From NCBI RefSeq assembly GCF_020172085.1, contig NZ_JAIVAT010000003.1, positions 806,001-870,000 on the forward strand: a stretch of 64,000 nucleotides of DNA, in the 5' to 3' direction. A program made the translations under genes and the position numbers. Under the pieces are notes generated by a model. That model had not been told where the DNA came from. It searched no databases and saw nothing but the letters and a program-made list of their open reading frames with translations. This document shows, piece after piece, positions 45,108 to 53,541 of the stretch. The DNA comes from Rossellomorea aquimaris (lineage in GTDB: Bacteria > Bacillota > Bacilli > Bacillales > Bacillaceae_B). How positions within the stretch are numbered: position 1 is the first letter of the stretch; every line of letters starts with the position of its first letter.

Positions 45108-46019
45108 ATGAGCAATGACAAGAAGTTAGAAGGCAAATACAACATTAAAGCTGTGTCTACCATTTTAGGGATTCAACCAGGTACATTGAGGGCATGGGAA
45201 AGAAGATATCAGATCATTGCACCAGTACGGAATGAATCGGGTCACCGTCTATACACAGAGCAGCATTTAAATATATTAAAATGGCTTGTAGAAAAGGTCA
45301 ATCAAGGGTTTACCATCAGTCAGGCCGTTGCGTTACTGGACAAACAGGAGCTTGAGGAGAACGAGATCTCGTCCTCTGAACAAAAGGATCGCACCCAAAC
45401 AATTTCCGATGACTTGTTAAAGGCCCTGTTAAGTTTTGATGAAACGAAAGCCCATGAATTGATCAATCAATCGTTTTCGGTTTATACGATAGACAAAGTG
45501 GTCATAGACATACTTGGAAGCCTCCTCGTCAGAATTGGGGATCTGTGGGAAAACGGTGAAATCACAACGGCGCATGAGCACTTTGCTACATCCATCCTCC
45601 GATCCAGAATCGGAATTATCATGCATTCCTTCCCGCACAATGGTATATTACCCAAGGTAGTGGCCGTCTGTGGACCTGGAGAATGGCACGAACTAGGATT
45701 GCTGATTTTTACCCTCTACGTAAGAAGGAAAGGGTTTGAGGTCATCTACCTTGGATCGAGTATAAAAGAAAACGATATAGATATTGTCCTGGATGAAGTG
45801 AATCCGAAGTTCCTATTCTTCTCGTGCACCCTGCTTGAAAATGTAGACAAGCTCCTATCCCTCGTTACTTCATTAAAAAACGAGCGAAGTGAACTGGTGA
45901 TTGGGATGGGAGGATTTGCAGTAGATCACTTATCAAATGAGTTAAAAGAGGAATATGACGAACATATAGTGGGACAATCCAAGTCCGAATGGGAGAATTG
46001 GCTCAAAAGTAAATTATAA
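45108..46019 (+). CDS. CarH/LitR-type MerR regulator with cobalamin-binding domain
   Basis: A 303-aa regulator in three parts. Residues ~10-80: MerR-type winged helix (GIQPGTLRAWERRYQI, then GHRLYTEQHLNILKWL). Residues ~105-185: four-helix cobalamin cap with the W-x9-EH signature (WENGEITTAHEH), typical of adenosyl-B12 photoreceptors. Residues ~190-300: B12-binding Rossmann domain with EWHELG, where His would be the lower cobalt ligand. In CarH and Bacillus LitR, adenosylcobalamin gives dark repression and light breaks it. Light sensing here is inferred from these residues. Neighbours (ypbG, mecB) are core genes and hint at no target. Confidence 0.85.
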   Translation: MSNDKKLEGKYNIKAVSTILGIQPGTLRAWERRYQIIAPVRNESGHRLYTEQHLNILKWLVEKVNQGFTISQAVALLDKQELEENEISSSEQKDRTQTISDDLLKALLSFDETKAHELINQSFSVYTIDKVVIDILGSLLVRIGDLWENGEITTAHEHFATSILRSRIGIIMHSFPHNGILPKVVAVCGPGEWHELGLLIFTLYVRRKGFEVIYLGSSIKENDIDIVLDEVNPKFLFFSCTLLENVDKLLSLVTSLKNERSELVIGMGGFAVDHLSNELKEEYDEHIVGQSKSEWENWLKSKL

Positions 46020-46090
46020 GTGGAGTATGCACTGTTTTCTGCCCCTTACATAGTATGATGATAAATCGTCACACTCTAGGGGGTACGAAG

Positions 46091-46675
46091 ATGAAGCTCG
46101 AAAGAATTTCGGACAATAAAATTAAATTTTCCATTAGTGTAGAAGAGTTGGAACAAAAAGGCTTATTTGAACAAGACCAATGGAGAGATTCCTATATGTG
46201 GCATGATCTGTTCGAAGACATGTTAGATGAAGTACAGGGAAAGTTCGGTATCGAAACACAAATGGAAATCACAGTGGAAATCGAATCATTTGATGACCAG
46301 GAAATTTGCATGATCCTCACGTTGGAATCAGATGATGATTTTTCTGACTGGGAAGAAGGTACCGAAATGATGAAATCCATGAATGATTACGATGTACTCG
46401 TGTATTTCGATGATTTCGATGATCTGATTGCCCTTCTTAAACGGATCGATGAAATGGGTAAAGTCAACAATGCCCTCATTCAATGCAGTATTTTTTATTA
46501 TGAAAATAACTACTATATTCTTATAGAGAATTTGCTTGAGGGAGATAGCTTCATCCTTGAAGCGATTTGCGCTGAGTATGGTCAGCATTCGACGGTGACA
46601 AAATACATCCTGATGGAATATGGACGTACTGTGTTACTAAGGGATTCCATTGAGAAGATTTTGTTTTATTTTTGA
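46091..46675 (+). CDS. mecB: MecA-family ClpC adaptor MecB
   Basis: Adaptor protein that delivers substrates to ClpC/ClpP. 194 aa: N-terminal substrate-recognition domain (MKLERISDNKIKFSIS start), acidic linker (~90-105) and C-terminal ClpC-binding domain. Position between ypbG and gudB matches B. subtilis ypbH/mecB. The ATG at 46091 matches the family start. The following 1088 bp up to gudB has no protein gene; it contains a 12-T run near 46730, a phased array and a hairpin repeat array. Confidence 0.9.
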   Translation: MKLERISDNKIKFSISVEELEQKGLFEQDQWRDSYMWHDLFEDMLDEVQGKFGIETQMEITVEIESFDDQEICMILTLESDDDFSDWEEGTEMMKSMNDYDVLVYFDDFDDLIALLKRIDEMGKVNNALIQCSIFYYENNYYILIENLLEGDSFILEAICAEYGQHSTVTKYILMEYGRTVLLRDSIEKILFYF

Positions 46676-46844
46676 GTGATTGGTACAGTTTATGAATTTT
46701 TACCCCCTTTTAATATATGTTTCGTATTGTTTTTTTTTTTGAGAAGTAGCCTTTTTAGCACTTTCAGGAGATCCTGGAGGTGTTTTTTTGTTTTGAATGG
46801 GTTGTTTGTCGTGCGGATTTATTAGATGGGATACAGGAGGGTAT

Positions 46845-46914
46845 TTTATCGACCGCTAATTGAATTTATCAACCCTTATCTTAATTTATCGACCGTATTT
46901 TCAAGATATCAACT
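46845..46914. repeat. helically phased TTTATCRACC array at 20 bp
   Basis: TTTATCGACC at 46845, TTTATCAACC at 46865, TTTATCGACC at 46885 and a weaker GATATCAACT at 46905: an exact 20-base period. A further degenerate copy may fall near 46925. Spacers between cores are unrelated. It ends ~55 bases before the tandem hairpin repeat. Same architecture as the GACGCAA arrays but another core. Confidence 0.8.
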
Positions 46915-46968
46915 GTTCGTCAATATACGACATTTTACTTCGCGAACTTGATCTGAATATGTTTGATC

Positions 46969-47630
46969 GCCCCAGTGCGAGCCCCTTCCGTTTTTCTAGA
47001 TGTCCAGCTCCGGCGGCTAGAGGCTCGAGGTCATAAGTCAAACATGCCAAAAAGGCAAAAAACGCCTTTCCGGCATGTTCGTCTTATGCTTGTCGCCTCT
47101 ACCCAAGCCGCCTCCGCTTTTCTGGATGTCCAGCTCCAGGGGCTTGGGGCTCGAGGTCATAAGCCAAATAACCCAAAAAGGCAAAAAACGCCTTTCCGGG
47201 TTACTCGTCTTATGCTTGTCGCCCCAGTGCGAGCCCCTTCCGCTTTTCTAGATGTCCAGCTCCGGCGGCTAGTCCCTCGAGGTCATAAGCTAAATGGTCC
47301 AAGAAGGCAAAGAACGCCTTCCCGGCCCATTCATCTTATGCTTGTCGGGCCTGCTCAAGCCGCCTCCGCTTTTCTAGATGTCCAGCTCCAGGGGCTTGGG
47401 GCTCGAGGTCATAAGCCAAATAACCCAAAAAGGCAAAAAACGCCTTTCCGGGTTACTCGTCTTATGCTTGTCGCCCCAGTGCGAGCCCCTTCCGCTTTTC
47501 TAGATGTCCAGCTCCGGCGGCTAGTCCCTCGAGGTCATAAGCTAAATGGTCCAAGAAGGCAAAGAACGCCTTCCCGGCCCATTCATCTTATGCTTGTCGG
47601 GCCTGCTCAAGCCGCCTCCGCTTTTCTGGA
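46969..47630. repeat. 126-bp tandem hairpin repeat, five units plus a partial
   Basis: Units start at 46969, 47095, 47221, 47347 and 47473, each exactly 126 bp, with a 32-bp partial at 47599. Two unit types alternate (X-Y-X-Y-X-partial Y); the third and fifth units look identical. All share TCTAGATGTCCAGCTCC, CTCGAGGTCATAAG and CTTATGCTTGTC. Each forms a hairpin: CATAAG/CTTATG, an inner stem differing by unit (CATGCC/GGCATG, TAACCC/GGGTTA, ATGGTCC/GGCCCAT), AGGC/GCCT at the tip, and an outer stem running into the next unit (GGCGGCT/AGCCGCC or GGGGCTCG/CGAGCCCC). Since 126 is a multiple of three a frame of 223 codons stays open; I do not think it is a protein. Confidence 0.92.
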
Positions 47631-47763
47631 ATGACAGCGTTTTCAAAAATTTGTTCGTTTTTTAATTTTCCTTCTTTGCAAGAGGAAATCAAACGTGTAT
47701 ACTATGTCATGAAAGCGGACGAGGTTCCGTTAAACAGTGAAGGATACTGGGAGGTTTACATAC

Positions 47764-49041
47764 ATGGTAGCCGAAAAGGGGAAAGAAAATCATCAAGCAT
47801 CAGATCAACATGATGTACTGAAATCGACACAAACGGTTATTCATCTTGCACTTGATAAATTAGGATATTCAGAAGAAGTTTATGAATTATTAAAAGAACC
47901 TGTACGAATGTTAACGGTTAAGATACCAGTCCGGATGGACGATGGAAAAGTAAAGGTGTTCACAGGATACCGAGCACAGCATAATGATGCGGTCGGACCG
48001 ACTAAGGGTGGGATTCGCTTTCACCCGAATGTATCGGAAAAAGAAGTTAAAGCGCTTTCTATCTGGATGAGCTTGAAATGCGGAATTGTCGATCTTCCTT
48101 ATGGTGGAGGAAAAGGTGGGATCATCTGTGATCCGCGTGATATGTCGTTTAGAGAGCTTGAGCGATTGAGCCGTGGATACGTACGTGCGATCAGCCAGAT
48201 TGTCGGACCATCCAAAGACATTCCGGCTCCGGATGTTTTCACAAACTCTCAGATCATGGCATGGATGATGGATGAATACAGCCGTATCGATGAATATAAT
48301 TCTCCAGGGTTCATTACAGGCAAACCATTGGTGCTAGGGGGATCCCATGGCCGTGAAACGGCCACTGCCAAAGGAGTGACGATCTGTATCCATGAAGCAG
48401 CAAAGAAAAAGGGAATTAAGCTGGAAGGTGCAAGGGTGGTCGTACAAGGTTTCGGTAACGCTGGGAGCTTCCTTGCCAAGTTCATGCACGATGCTGGGGC
48501 AAAGGTGATCGGGATCTCGGATGCATATGGTGGCCTGCATGACGAGGATGGATTGGATATTGATTATTTATTAGACAGAAGGGACAGCTTCGGGACGGTA
48601 ACGAAGTTGTTTAATAATACAATTACCAATGAAGAACTCCTGGAACTTGATTGTGACATTCTTGTACCAGCAGCCATTGAAAATCAGATAACAGAAAAGA
48701 ATGCCCATAATATAAGGGCAAGCATCGTAGTAGAAGCGGCTAATGGACCGACGACATTGGAGGCGACGAAAATCTTGACGGAGCGGGGGATTCTTCTTGT
48801 TCCCGATGTGTTAGCTTCGTCAGGTGGCGTGACGGTTTCTTACTTCGAATGGGTACAGAACAACCAAGGGTATTACTGGACTGAAGAAGAAGTGGAGGAA
48901 AAGCTGGAAAAGATTCTGGTCAGCTCCTTTAACAATGTGTATGAAACGTCACAATCAAGAAGAGTGGATATGAGACTTGCCGCCTATATGGTAGGGGTAA
49001 GGAAAATGGCAGAAGCCTGCCGATTCAGAGGCTGGTTATAA
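47764..49041 (+). CDS. gudB: NAD-specific glutamate dehydrogenase GudB
   Basis: Oxidative deamination of glutamate to 2-oxoglutarate. 425 aa, Glu/Leu/Phe/Val dehydrogenase family: catalytic Lys in [26 protein letters not shown], and the NAD fold [12 protein letters not shown]. The VKALSIWM region has no three-residue duplication, unlike the cryptic allele of B. subtilis 168, so the enzyme should be active. GGGAGG precedes the ATG at 47764. The hairpin repeat array ends ~130 bases upstream and could affect its expression. Confidence 0.96.
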   Translation: MVAEKGKENHQASDQHDVLKSTQTVIHLALDKLGYSEEVYELLKEPVRMLTVKIPVRMDDGKVKVFTGYRAQHNDAVGPTKGGIRFHPNVSEKEVKALSIWMSLKCGIVDLPYGGGKGGIICDPRDMSFRELERLSRGYVRAISQIVGPSKDIPAPDVFTNSQIMAWMMDEYSRIDEYNSPGFITGKPLVLGGSHGRETATAKGVTICIHEAAKKKGIKLEGARVVVQGFGNAGSFLAKFMHDAGAKVIGISDAYGGLHDEDGLDIDYLLDRRDSFGTVTKLFNNTITNEELLELDCDILVPAAIENQITEKNAHNIRASIVVEAANGPTTLEATKILTERGILLVPDVLASSGGVTVSYFEWVQNNQGYYWTEEEVEEKLEKILVSSFNNVYETSQSRRVDMRLAAYMVGVRKMAEACRFRGWL

Positions 49042-49052
49042 ATTGAATGATT

Positions 49053-49085
49053 AGGATGGGGTGCACAGCACCCCATCCTTTTTAG
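49053..49085 (+). terminator. terminator after gudB
   Basis: AGGATGGGGTGC pairs with GCACCCCATCCT around ACA, followed by five T. Confidence 0.9.
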
Positions 49086-49253
49086 TTGAAAAAAGATAAT
49101 TTTGATCAAGATGACAAATAATAGAGCCGGAGTGCTACCTTTTGACCTGGATGCAATCTTATTACATAATAATTGAGTAAAGAATATTTATTAATCTGAA
49201 GTGTACGGGAGTAATTCACCATTCAGATAGAGGAATTGAAGGAGTGTCTGAAT

Positions 49254-50225
49254 TTGAAAATGGAAGAATGCATCATTGTAGGTGGAGGACCATGTGGGTT
49301 GTCCGCTGCCATTAGTTTAAAAGAAAAAGGAATCAATCCTTTGATAATCGAAAAAGGAAACATTGTGAACGCGATCTACCACTACCCCACTCATCAAACG
49401 TTCTTTTCATCTAGTGAAAAACTTGAGATTGGCGGTGTGCCATTCGTTATCGAAGAACATAAGCCCAGAAGGAATCAGGCGCTAGTGTATTATCGTGAAG
49501 TGGCTAAGCGTAAAGACTTGAGGATCAACCGATTCGAAACTGTTCATTCAGTTAAGAAGAAAGACGGATGTTTTACCGTCTCAACTTCTAAAGGGACGTA
49601 CGGAAGCAAAACAATTGTCATCGCGACTGGCTATTATGATCATCCCAATTATATGGGAATCCCTGGAGAAAAATTGGAGAAGGTTTTCCACTATTTTAAA
49701 GAGGCCCATCCGTTTTTTGATACAGATGTTGTCGTCATCGGAGGGAAAAATTCTGCAGTCGATGCAGCACTTGAATTAAATAAAGCGGGAGCAAGAGTAA
49801 CTGTTTTATATAGGGGAAGTGAATATTCCAAGAGTGTAAAACCTTGGATCCTTCCGAATTTTGATGCTCTTGTAAGAAATGGCGAAGTCACTATGGAATT
49901 TAATGCATGTGTAGATGAGATAACGGAAGACTCTGTTATTTACAACGTGAATGGCGAGAAGAAAGAAGTGGACAATGACTTTGTATTCGCCATGACCGGC
50001 TATCATCCTGACCACAGCTTCCTGACTAAGATGGGAATTAACATTGACAAGGAGACAGGGCGACCTGCATACAATCCAGAAACGATGGAAACAAATGTGG
50101 AAGGAGTTTATATTGCGGGAGTGATTGCAGCCGGGAATAACGCCAATGAAATATTTATAGAAAATGGGCGACACCACGGTGGACAGATTGCGGATTCAAT
50201 CACGGTGAGAGAAGGTGATCGATAG
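49254..50225 (+). CDS. ypdA: bacillithiol disulfide reductase YpdA (Bdr)
   Basis: FAD/NADPH-dependent reductase that regenerates bacillithiol from its disulfide. ~323 aa: FAD site IIVGGGPCGLSAA with the family Cys at residue ~15, second dinucleotide site VVVIGGKNSAVDAALEL, and C-terminal GVYIAGVIAAG. The lone N-terminal Cys is characteristic of YpdA. Start is uncertain: AAGGAG lies 9 bases before TTG 49254 and 15 before ATG 49260; I use the TTG. Confidence 0.92.
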   Translation: MKMEECIIVGGGPCGLSAAISLKEKGINPLIIEKGNIVNAIYHYPTHQTFFSSSEKLEIGGVPFVIEEHKPRRNQALVYYREVAKRKDLRINRFETVHSVKKKDGCFTVSTSKGTYGSKTIVIATGYYDHPNYMGIPGEKLEKVFHYFKEAHPFFDTDVVVIGGKNSAVDAALELNKAGARVTVLYRGSEYSKSVKPWILPNFDALVRNGEVTMEFNACVDEITEDSVIYNVNGEKKEVDNDFVFAMTGYHPDHSFLTKMGINIDKETGRPAYNPETMETNVEGVYIAGVIAAGNNANEIFIENGRHHGGQIADSITVREGDR

Positions 50226-50229
50226 AATA

Positions 50230-50264
50230 GAAAGAGGCCCATTTATATGGACCTCTTTCGTTTT
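50230..50264. terminator. bidirectional terminator between ypdA and ansA
   Basis: AAAGAGGCCCAT pairs with ATGGACCTCTTT (one mismatch), T-rich on the + side and A-rich on the other. Confidence 0.8.
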
Positions 50265-50272
50265 AATATGAG

Positions 50273-51247
50273 TCAGTTTTTGAAGATCATTTCCAATTCT
50301 TTCATATCACTAGTCTGGGAAAGGGCTACCATCAATTTGATTCTTGCCTTTTGTCCATTCAGACCGTTTGAGAATATGACTCCTTTTTCCTTCAACTGTT
50401 TTCCTCCACCGGAATATCCGTAAATATCCTGTACGATACCGTTGAAGCATCTGGAAACCAAGACGACGGGAATGTTTGCTTCAAGGAGTTCTTCAATTCC
50501 TGTCACCGTTTCAGGTGGGAGATTCCCCTGCCCTAGAGCCTCTATGATCACCCCGTCGTATTGGAGGTCCTTTATTGCCCTCAGGAGGCCGGAATCCATC
50601 CCTGCGTATGCTTTAATCAGCGTCACCCGTTTTGAGATATCGCAAATCTCGTAGTACTCATTTGAAGTGGGTTGATGGTGGAAAAGGACCCCTCTTTTGG
50701 TCACGATCCCAATCGGTCCATATTGTGGACTTTGAAAGGTGGATACATTACTCGTGTGGGTTTTGGTCACATTTTTGGCAGAATGAATTTCATCATTCAG
50801 AACGACTAAAACCCCTTTGTTCTTTGATTTGTCATCCGCTGCGACCCGGACGGATGATATCAGATTGTACAATCCATCCGCTCCAATTTCATTGCTTGAC
50901 CTCATCGCTCCTGTCACGACAATAGAGATGGGGAGGGACAGGGTTAAATCTAAGAAATAGGCTGTTTCTTCCAGAGTGTCTGTTCCATGTGTGATGACGA
51001 CACCATGGAAGGCCTTTTCCTTATATTTTGCTTCAATAATTTCTTTTAGTTTCTGCATATGTTCCGGCGTAACATGGGGTGAAGGCAGGTGAAATGCTTC
51101 TTCTACCGTTAGATTTGCCAGGTTTGAAACGATGGACGTTTGTACAGAAAGCGGGTTTTCCTTGCCCGGAGTAACCGCTCCTGTTTGTTCATCCTCCATC
51201 ATGGAGATGGTACCGCCTGTATGTATGACTAAAATATCTTTCTTCAT
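50273..51247 (-). CDS. ansA: L-asparaginase (type I)
   Basis: Hydrolyses asparagine to aspartate and ammonia. 324 aa with both active-site Thr motifs: VIHTGGTISM (residues ~7-16) and VITHGTDTLEETAYFLDL (~83-100). No signal peptide, so a cytosolic enzyme. In B. subtilis ansA is with ansB (aspartase); ansB is not seen here. GGAGG precedes the ATG. Divergent from prsW. Confidence 0.94.
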   Translation of the reverse strand: MKKDILVIHTGGTISMMEDEQTGAVTPGKENPLSVQTSIVSNLANLTVEEAFHLPSPHVTPEHMQKLKEIIEAKYKEKAFHGVVITHGTDTLEETAYFLDLTLSLPISIVVTGAMRSSNEIGADGLYNLISSVRVAADDKSKNKGVLVVLNDEIHSAKNVTKTHTSNVSTFQSPQYGPIGIVTKRGVLFHHQPTSNEYYEICDISKRVTLIKAYAGMDSGLLRAIKDLQYDGVIIEALGQGNLPPETVTGIEELLEANIPVVLVSRCFNGIVQDIYGYSGGGKQLKEKGVIFSNGLNGQKARIKLMVALSQTSDMKELEMIFKN

Positions 51248-51336
51248 CGTTCATTCCTCCAACCATTTAAATTCCTATTTCCAATCCTACATTAACATGA
51301 TACGATTAAGAAAACCGAAAGAAAAGAGGACTTTTT

Positions 51337-52020
51337 ATGCTGGTGATTTTATCAGCGGGTATAGCACCAGGATTAGCATTGTTAAGTTACTTTTATTTAC
51401 GAGATCAATACGAGGCCGAACCCATTACGTTAGTGTTTAAAACGTTTATGTACGGGGCCCTTATTACTTTTCCGATAATGTTTCTACAATATGTTCTAGA
51501 AGTCGAGGGCATCATTGATTCTAATTGGACTACTGCTTTTATTTCCTCAGGATTCCTCGAAGAGTTCTTTAAGTGGTTTATTTTGATGTTTGCAATCTTC
51601 CAACACGTGGATTTCAATGAACCGTATGATGGAATTGTTTATGGAGCTAGTGTTTCACTTGGTTTTGCTACAGTTGAAAATATTTTGTATTTGATTGCCA
51701 ATGGCGTCGAGCATGCATTTGGAAGAGCGATTCTTCCTGTTTCAAGTCATGCCCTTTTTGGTGTCATTATGGGGTACTACCTAGGGAAAGCCAAGTTTTC
51801 TTCCAGTGAGGAAAGGCATAAGTGGCTGTTTCTCGCCATATGCGTACCCTTATTTTTACACGGGACTTACAATTATATTTTCCTCGCTGAAAAAAACTGG
51901 ATTTATTACATGGTTCCATTCATGCTTTTCTTATGGTGGTTAGGGTTAAAGAAAGTGAAAAGCGCCCACCAGCTTACAGAGAAGAAATACAAAAGGGAAT
52001 TGAAGAAAGAAGTCATCTAA
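51337..52020 (+). CDS. prsW: intramembrane protease PrsW
   Basis: Glutamic-type membrane protease that makes the first cut in anti-sigma factor RsiW, leading to SigW activation under envelope stress (B. subtilis). 227 aa, about eight helices, with family motifs [30 protein letters not shown] and HGTYNYIF containing the essential Glu and His residues. AGAGGA precedes the ATG. RsiW and SigW are not encoded in this window. Confidence 0.93.
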   Translation: MLVILSAGIAPGLALLSYFYLRDQYEAEPITLVFKTFMYGALITFPIMFLQYVLEVEGIIDSNWTTAFISSGFLEEFFKWFILMFAIFQHVDFNEPYDGIVYGASVSLGFATVENILYLIANGVEHAFGRAILPVSSHALFGVIMGYYLGKAKFSSSEERHKWLFLAICVPLFLHGTYNYIFLAEKNWIYYMVPFMLFLWWLGLKKVKSAHQLTEKKYKRELKKEVI

Positions 52021-52047
52021 AGATGCTTCCGGTGGGAGCGTCTTTTT
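52020..52047 (+). terminator. terminator after prsW
   Basis: AAGATGCTTCC pairs with GGGAGCGTCTTT (G-U allowed), then TTTC, at the prsW stop codon. Confidence 0.7.
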
Positions 52048-52063
52048 CTGTGAATCGCAGTGA

Positions 52064-52100
52064 AAAACGAAGCCCCCGCTCAATGCAGGGGCTTCGTTTT
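52064..52100. terminator. bidirectional terminator, end of the 52.1-52.4 kb gene
   Basis: AAAACGAAGCCCC pairs with GGGGCTTCGTTTT, a perfect 13-bp stem with T-runs on both strands. Confidence 0.85.
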
Positions 52101-52443
52101 ATTTATATGTTGCGGCAAGATCAGTTTTAGGTGCTTCTTTCCGCTTCACTTCATCAATTTTATTCACAAACATTTGAAATACTTTTCTTTTTTCATCCAA
52201 GTCGCGTATGTATTCTTTCAGTTCGTTATATTTTTCTTCAAATGGTTTATGATACATCTCACGGATATTATCAATGATTTCTTCATTCACAGTGGATTGA
52301 ATGACCTGCTTTGTGATGCCATATTTATAGGAATAAACTTTCAATTCCTTTTTTACATCCTCGTAGTCTGAATTAATCTGATCCAAAACCTCTGATATAT
52401 CCTTTTTCCATTCATCTAAAGATTTCGCTAAATAGTCCTCCAT
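52099..52443 (-). CDS. conserved-looking coiled-coil protein, unknown function
   Basis: A 114-aa cytosolic protein, strongly helical and charged, with heptad patterns over most of its length (SLDEWKKDISEVLDQ; FEEKYNELKEYIRDLDEK). No family recognised. It starts MEDYLAKS behind a GGGAGGGT-type ribosome binding site and ends in a clear bidirectional terminator, which together support a real gene. Lies between prsW and sleB, opposite to both. Could be an adaptor or structural protein; this cannot be decided. Confidence 0.7.
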   Translation of the reverse strand: MEDYLAKSLDEWKKDISEVLDQINSDYEDVKKELKVYSYKYGITKQVIQSTVNEEIIDNIREMYHKPFEEKYNELKEYIRDLDEKRKVFQMFVNKIDEVKRKEAPKTDLAATYK

Positions 52444-52663
52444 GATGACCCTCCCGTTAACATGATAGATTTTCCCTTCGTTTCAGTATAACTTTCCTTG
52501 TTTACATCCCTTTTGCTGAGACATTACATTGTCTTATCAAAGTAGTTCCATTATTTGTAAGTGTGTTGTCCTTTTCATATTTTTATCATTCCACTTGTAT
52601 AAAATGGGAGTCTCTACAAAAACTAGAGTTAATGTTAATTGAAGATATGGAGGTTAAAGCATT

Positions 52664-53527
52664 ATGAAAAGTCGTTTCAAAATGATTTCTGCTTCAGTCG
52701 TCATGGTGCTTATGTGTTCTCTCTTTATGATTTCTTCTGAAGGGGAGAAGGCAGATGCTTTTTCAAACCAGGTAATCCAACAAGGCGCAACGGGTGAAGA
52801 TGTAATCGAGCTTCAATCCAGACTTCAATATATCGGGTATTATAACGGTGATATTGATGGGGTATTTGGATGGGGAACGTACTGGGCACTTAGAAACTTT
52901 CAATACGAATTCGGACTGAAAATCGATGGACTTGCAGGAGCAAAAACAAAAGCAAAGCTCCAGAAGGCGTCAAAGTATAATAAACAATTTGTGAAAAATC
53001 AAATTGAAAAAGGGAACAAATTCAGTCACTATGGCGGTACGGATCTTAATAAACAAAAAGCTCCCAGTGGAGGAGGCAAGAGTGGAGGGGGAGGTAAAGC
53101 CACTCAGCAAAATAAACCAGCTCAAAAACCTGCACCCTCTAAACCAACGGCAGCGAATACACCAAATGGATACTCTCAAAATGACATTCAATTGATCGCC
53201 AACGCAGTATATGGAGAGTCACGTGGTGAACCATACGAGGGTCAAGTGGCTGTAGCGGCAGTTATTCTCAATCGAATAGACAGTTCAGCGTTTCCTAATA
53301 CCGTTGCAGGGGTCATCTTTGAACCAGGTGCGTTCACAGCTGTAGCCGACGGTCAAATCTGGTTAACCCCTAATGAAAGAGCAAAAGAAGCGGTATTGGA
53401 TGCAATAAATGGTTGGGATCCTTCATCAAGTGCCCTCTATTACTTTAATCCTGCGACGGCAACTAGCAAATGGATATGGTCGCGTCCACAAATCAAGAAA
53501 ATAGGAAAACATATATTCTGTAACTAA
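52664..53527 (+). CDS. sleB: spore cortex-lytic enzyme SleB
   Basis: Lytic transglycosylase that degrades spore cortex at germination, cutting at muramic-delta-lactam-containing peptidoglycan. 287 aa: signal peptide (residues ~1-33), PG-binding domain (~37-100, VIELQSRLQYIGYYNGDIDG), a Gly/Pro/Lys-rich linker (~125-165), catalytic Hydrolase_2 domain with the Glu in YGESRGEPYEGQ. GGAGG precedes the ATG. Forms an operon with ypeB, 14 bases downstream. Confidence 0.95.
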   Translation: MKSRFKMISASVVMVLMCSLFMISSEGEKADAFSNQVIQQGATGEDVIELQSRLQYIGYYNGDIDGVFGWGTYWALRNFQYEFGLKIDGLAGAKTKAKLQKASKYNKQFVKNQIEKGNKFSHYGGTDLNKQKAPSGGGKSGGGGKATQQNKPAQKPAPSKPTAANTPNGYSQNDIQLIANAVYGESRGEPYEGQVAVAAVILNRIDSSAFPNTVAGVIFEPGAFTAVADGQIWLTPNERAKEAVLDAINGWDPSSSALYYFNPATATSKWIWSRPQIKKIGKHIFCN

Positions 53528-53541
53528 AGAGGTGAAGCGAA

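Noticed and set aside
46963-47634. A 223-codon open frame across the tandem repeat
   Set aside because: It stays open only because the unit is 126 bp (divisible by three). Differences between units preserve hairpin pairing, not protein sequence, and there is no ribosome binding site before its ATG.
47764-49041. Cryptic gudB allele as in B. subtilis 168
   Set aside because: The VKA tripeptide before LSIWM is present once only; there is no 9-bp duplication.
52575-52650. Sigma-G promoter for sleB
   Set aside because: GTATA at the -35 position is present but no CATNNTA follows at the right distance; only weak matches.
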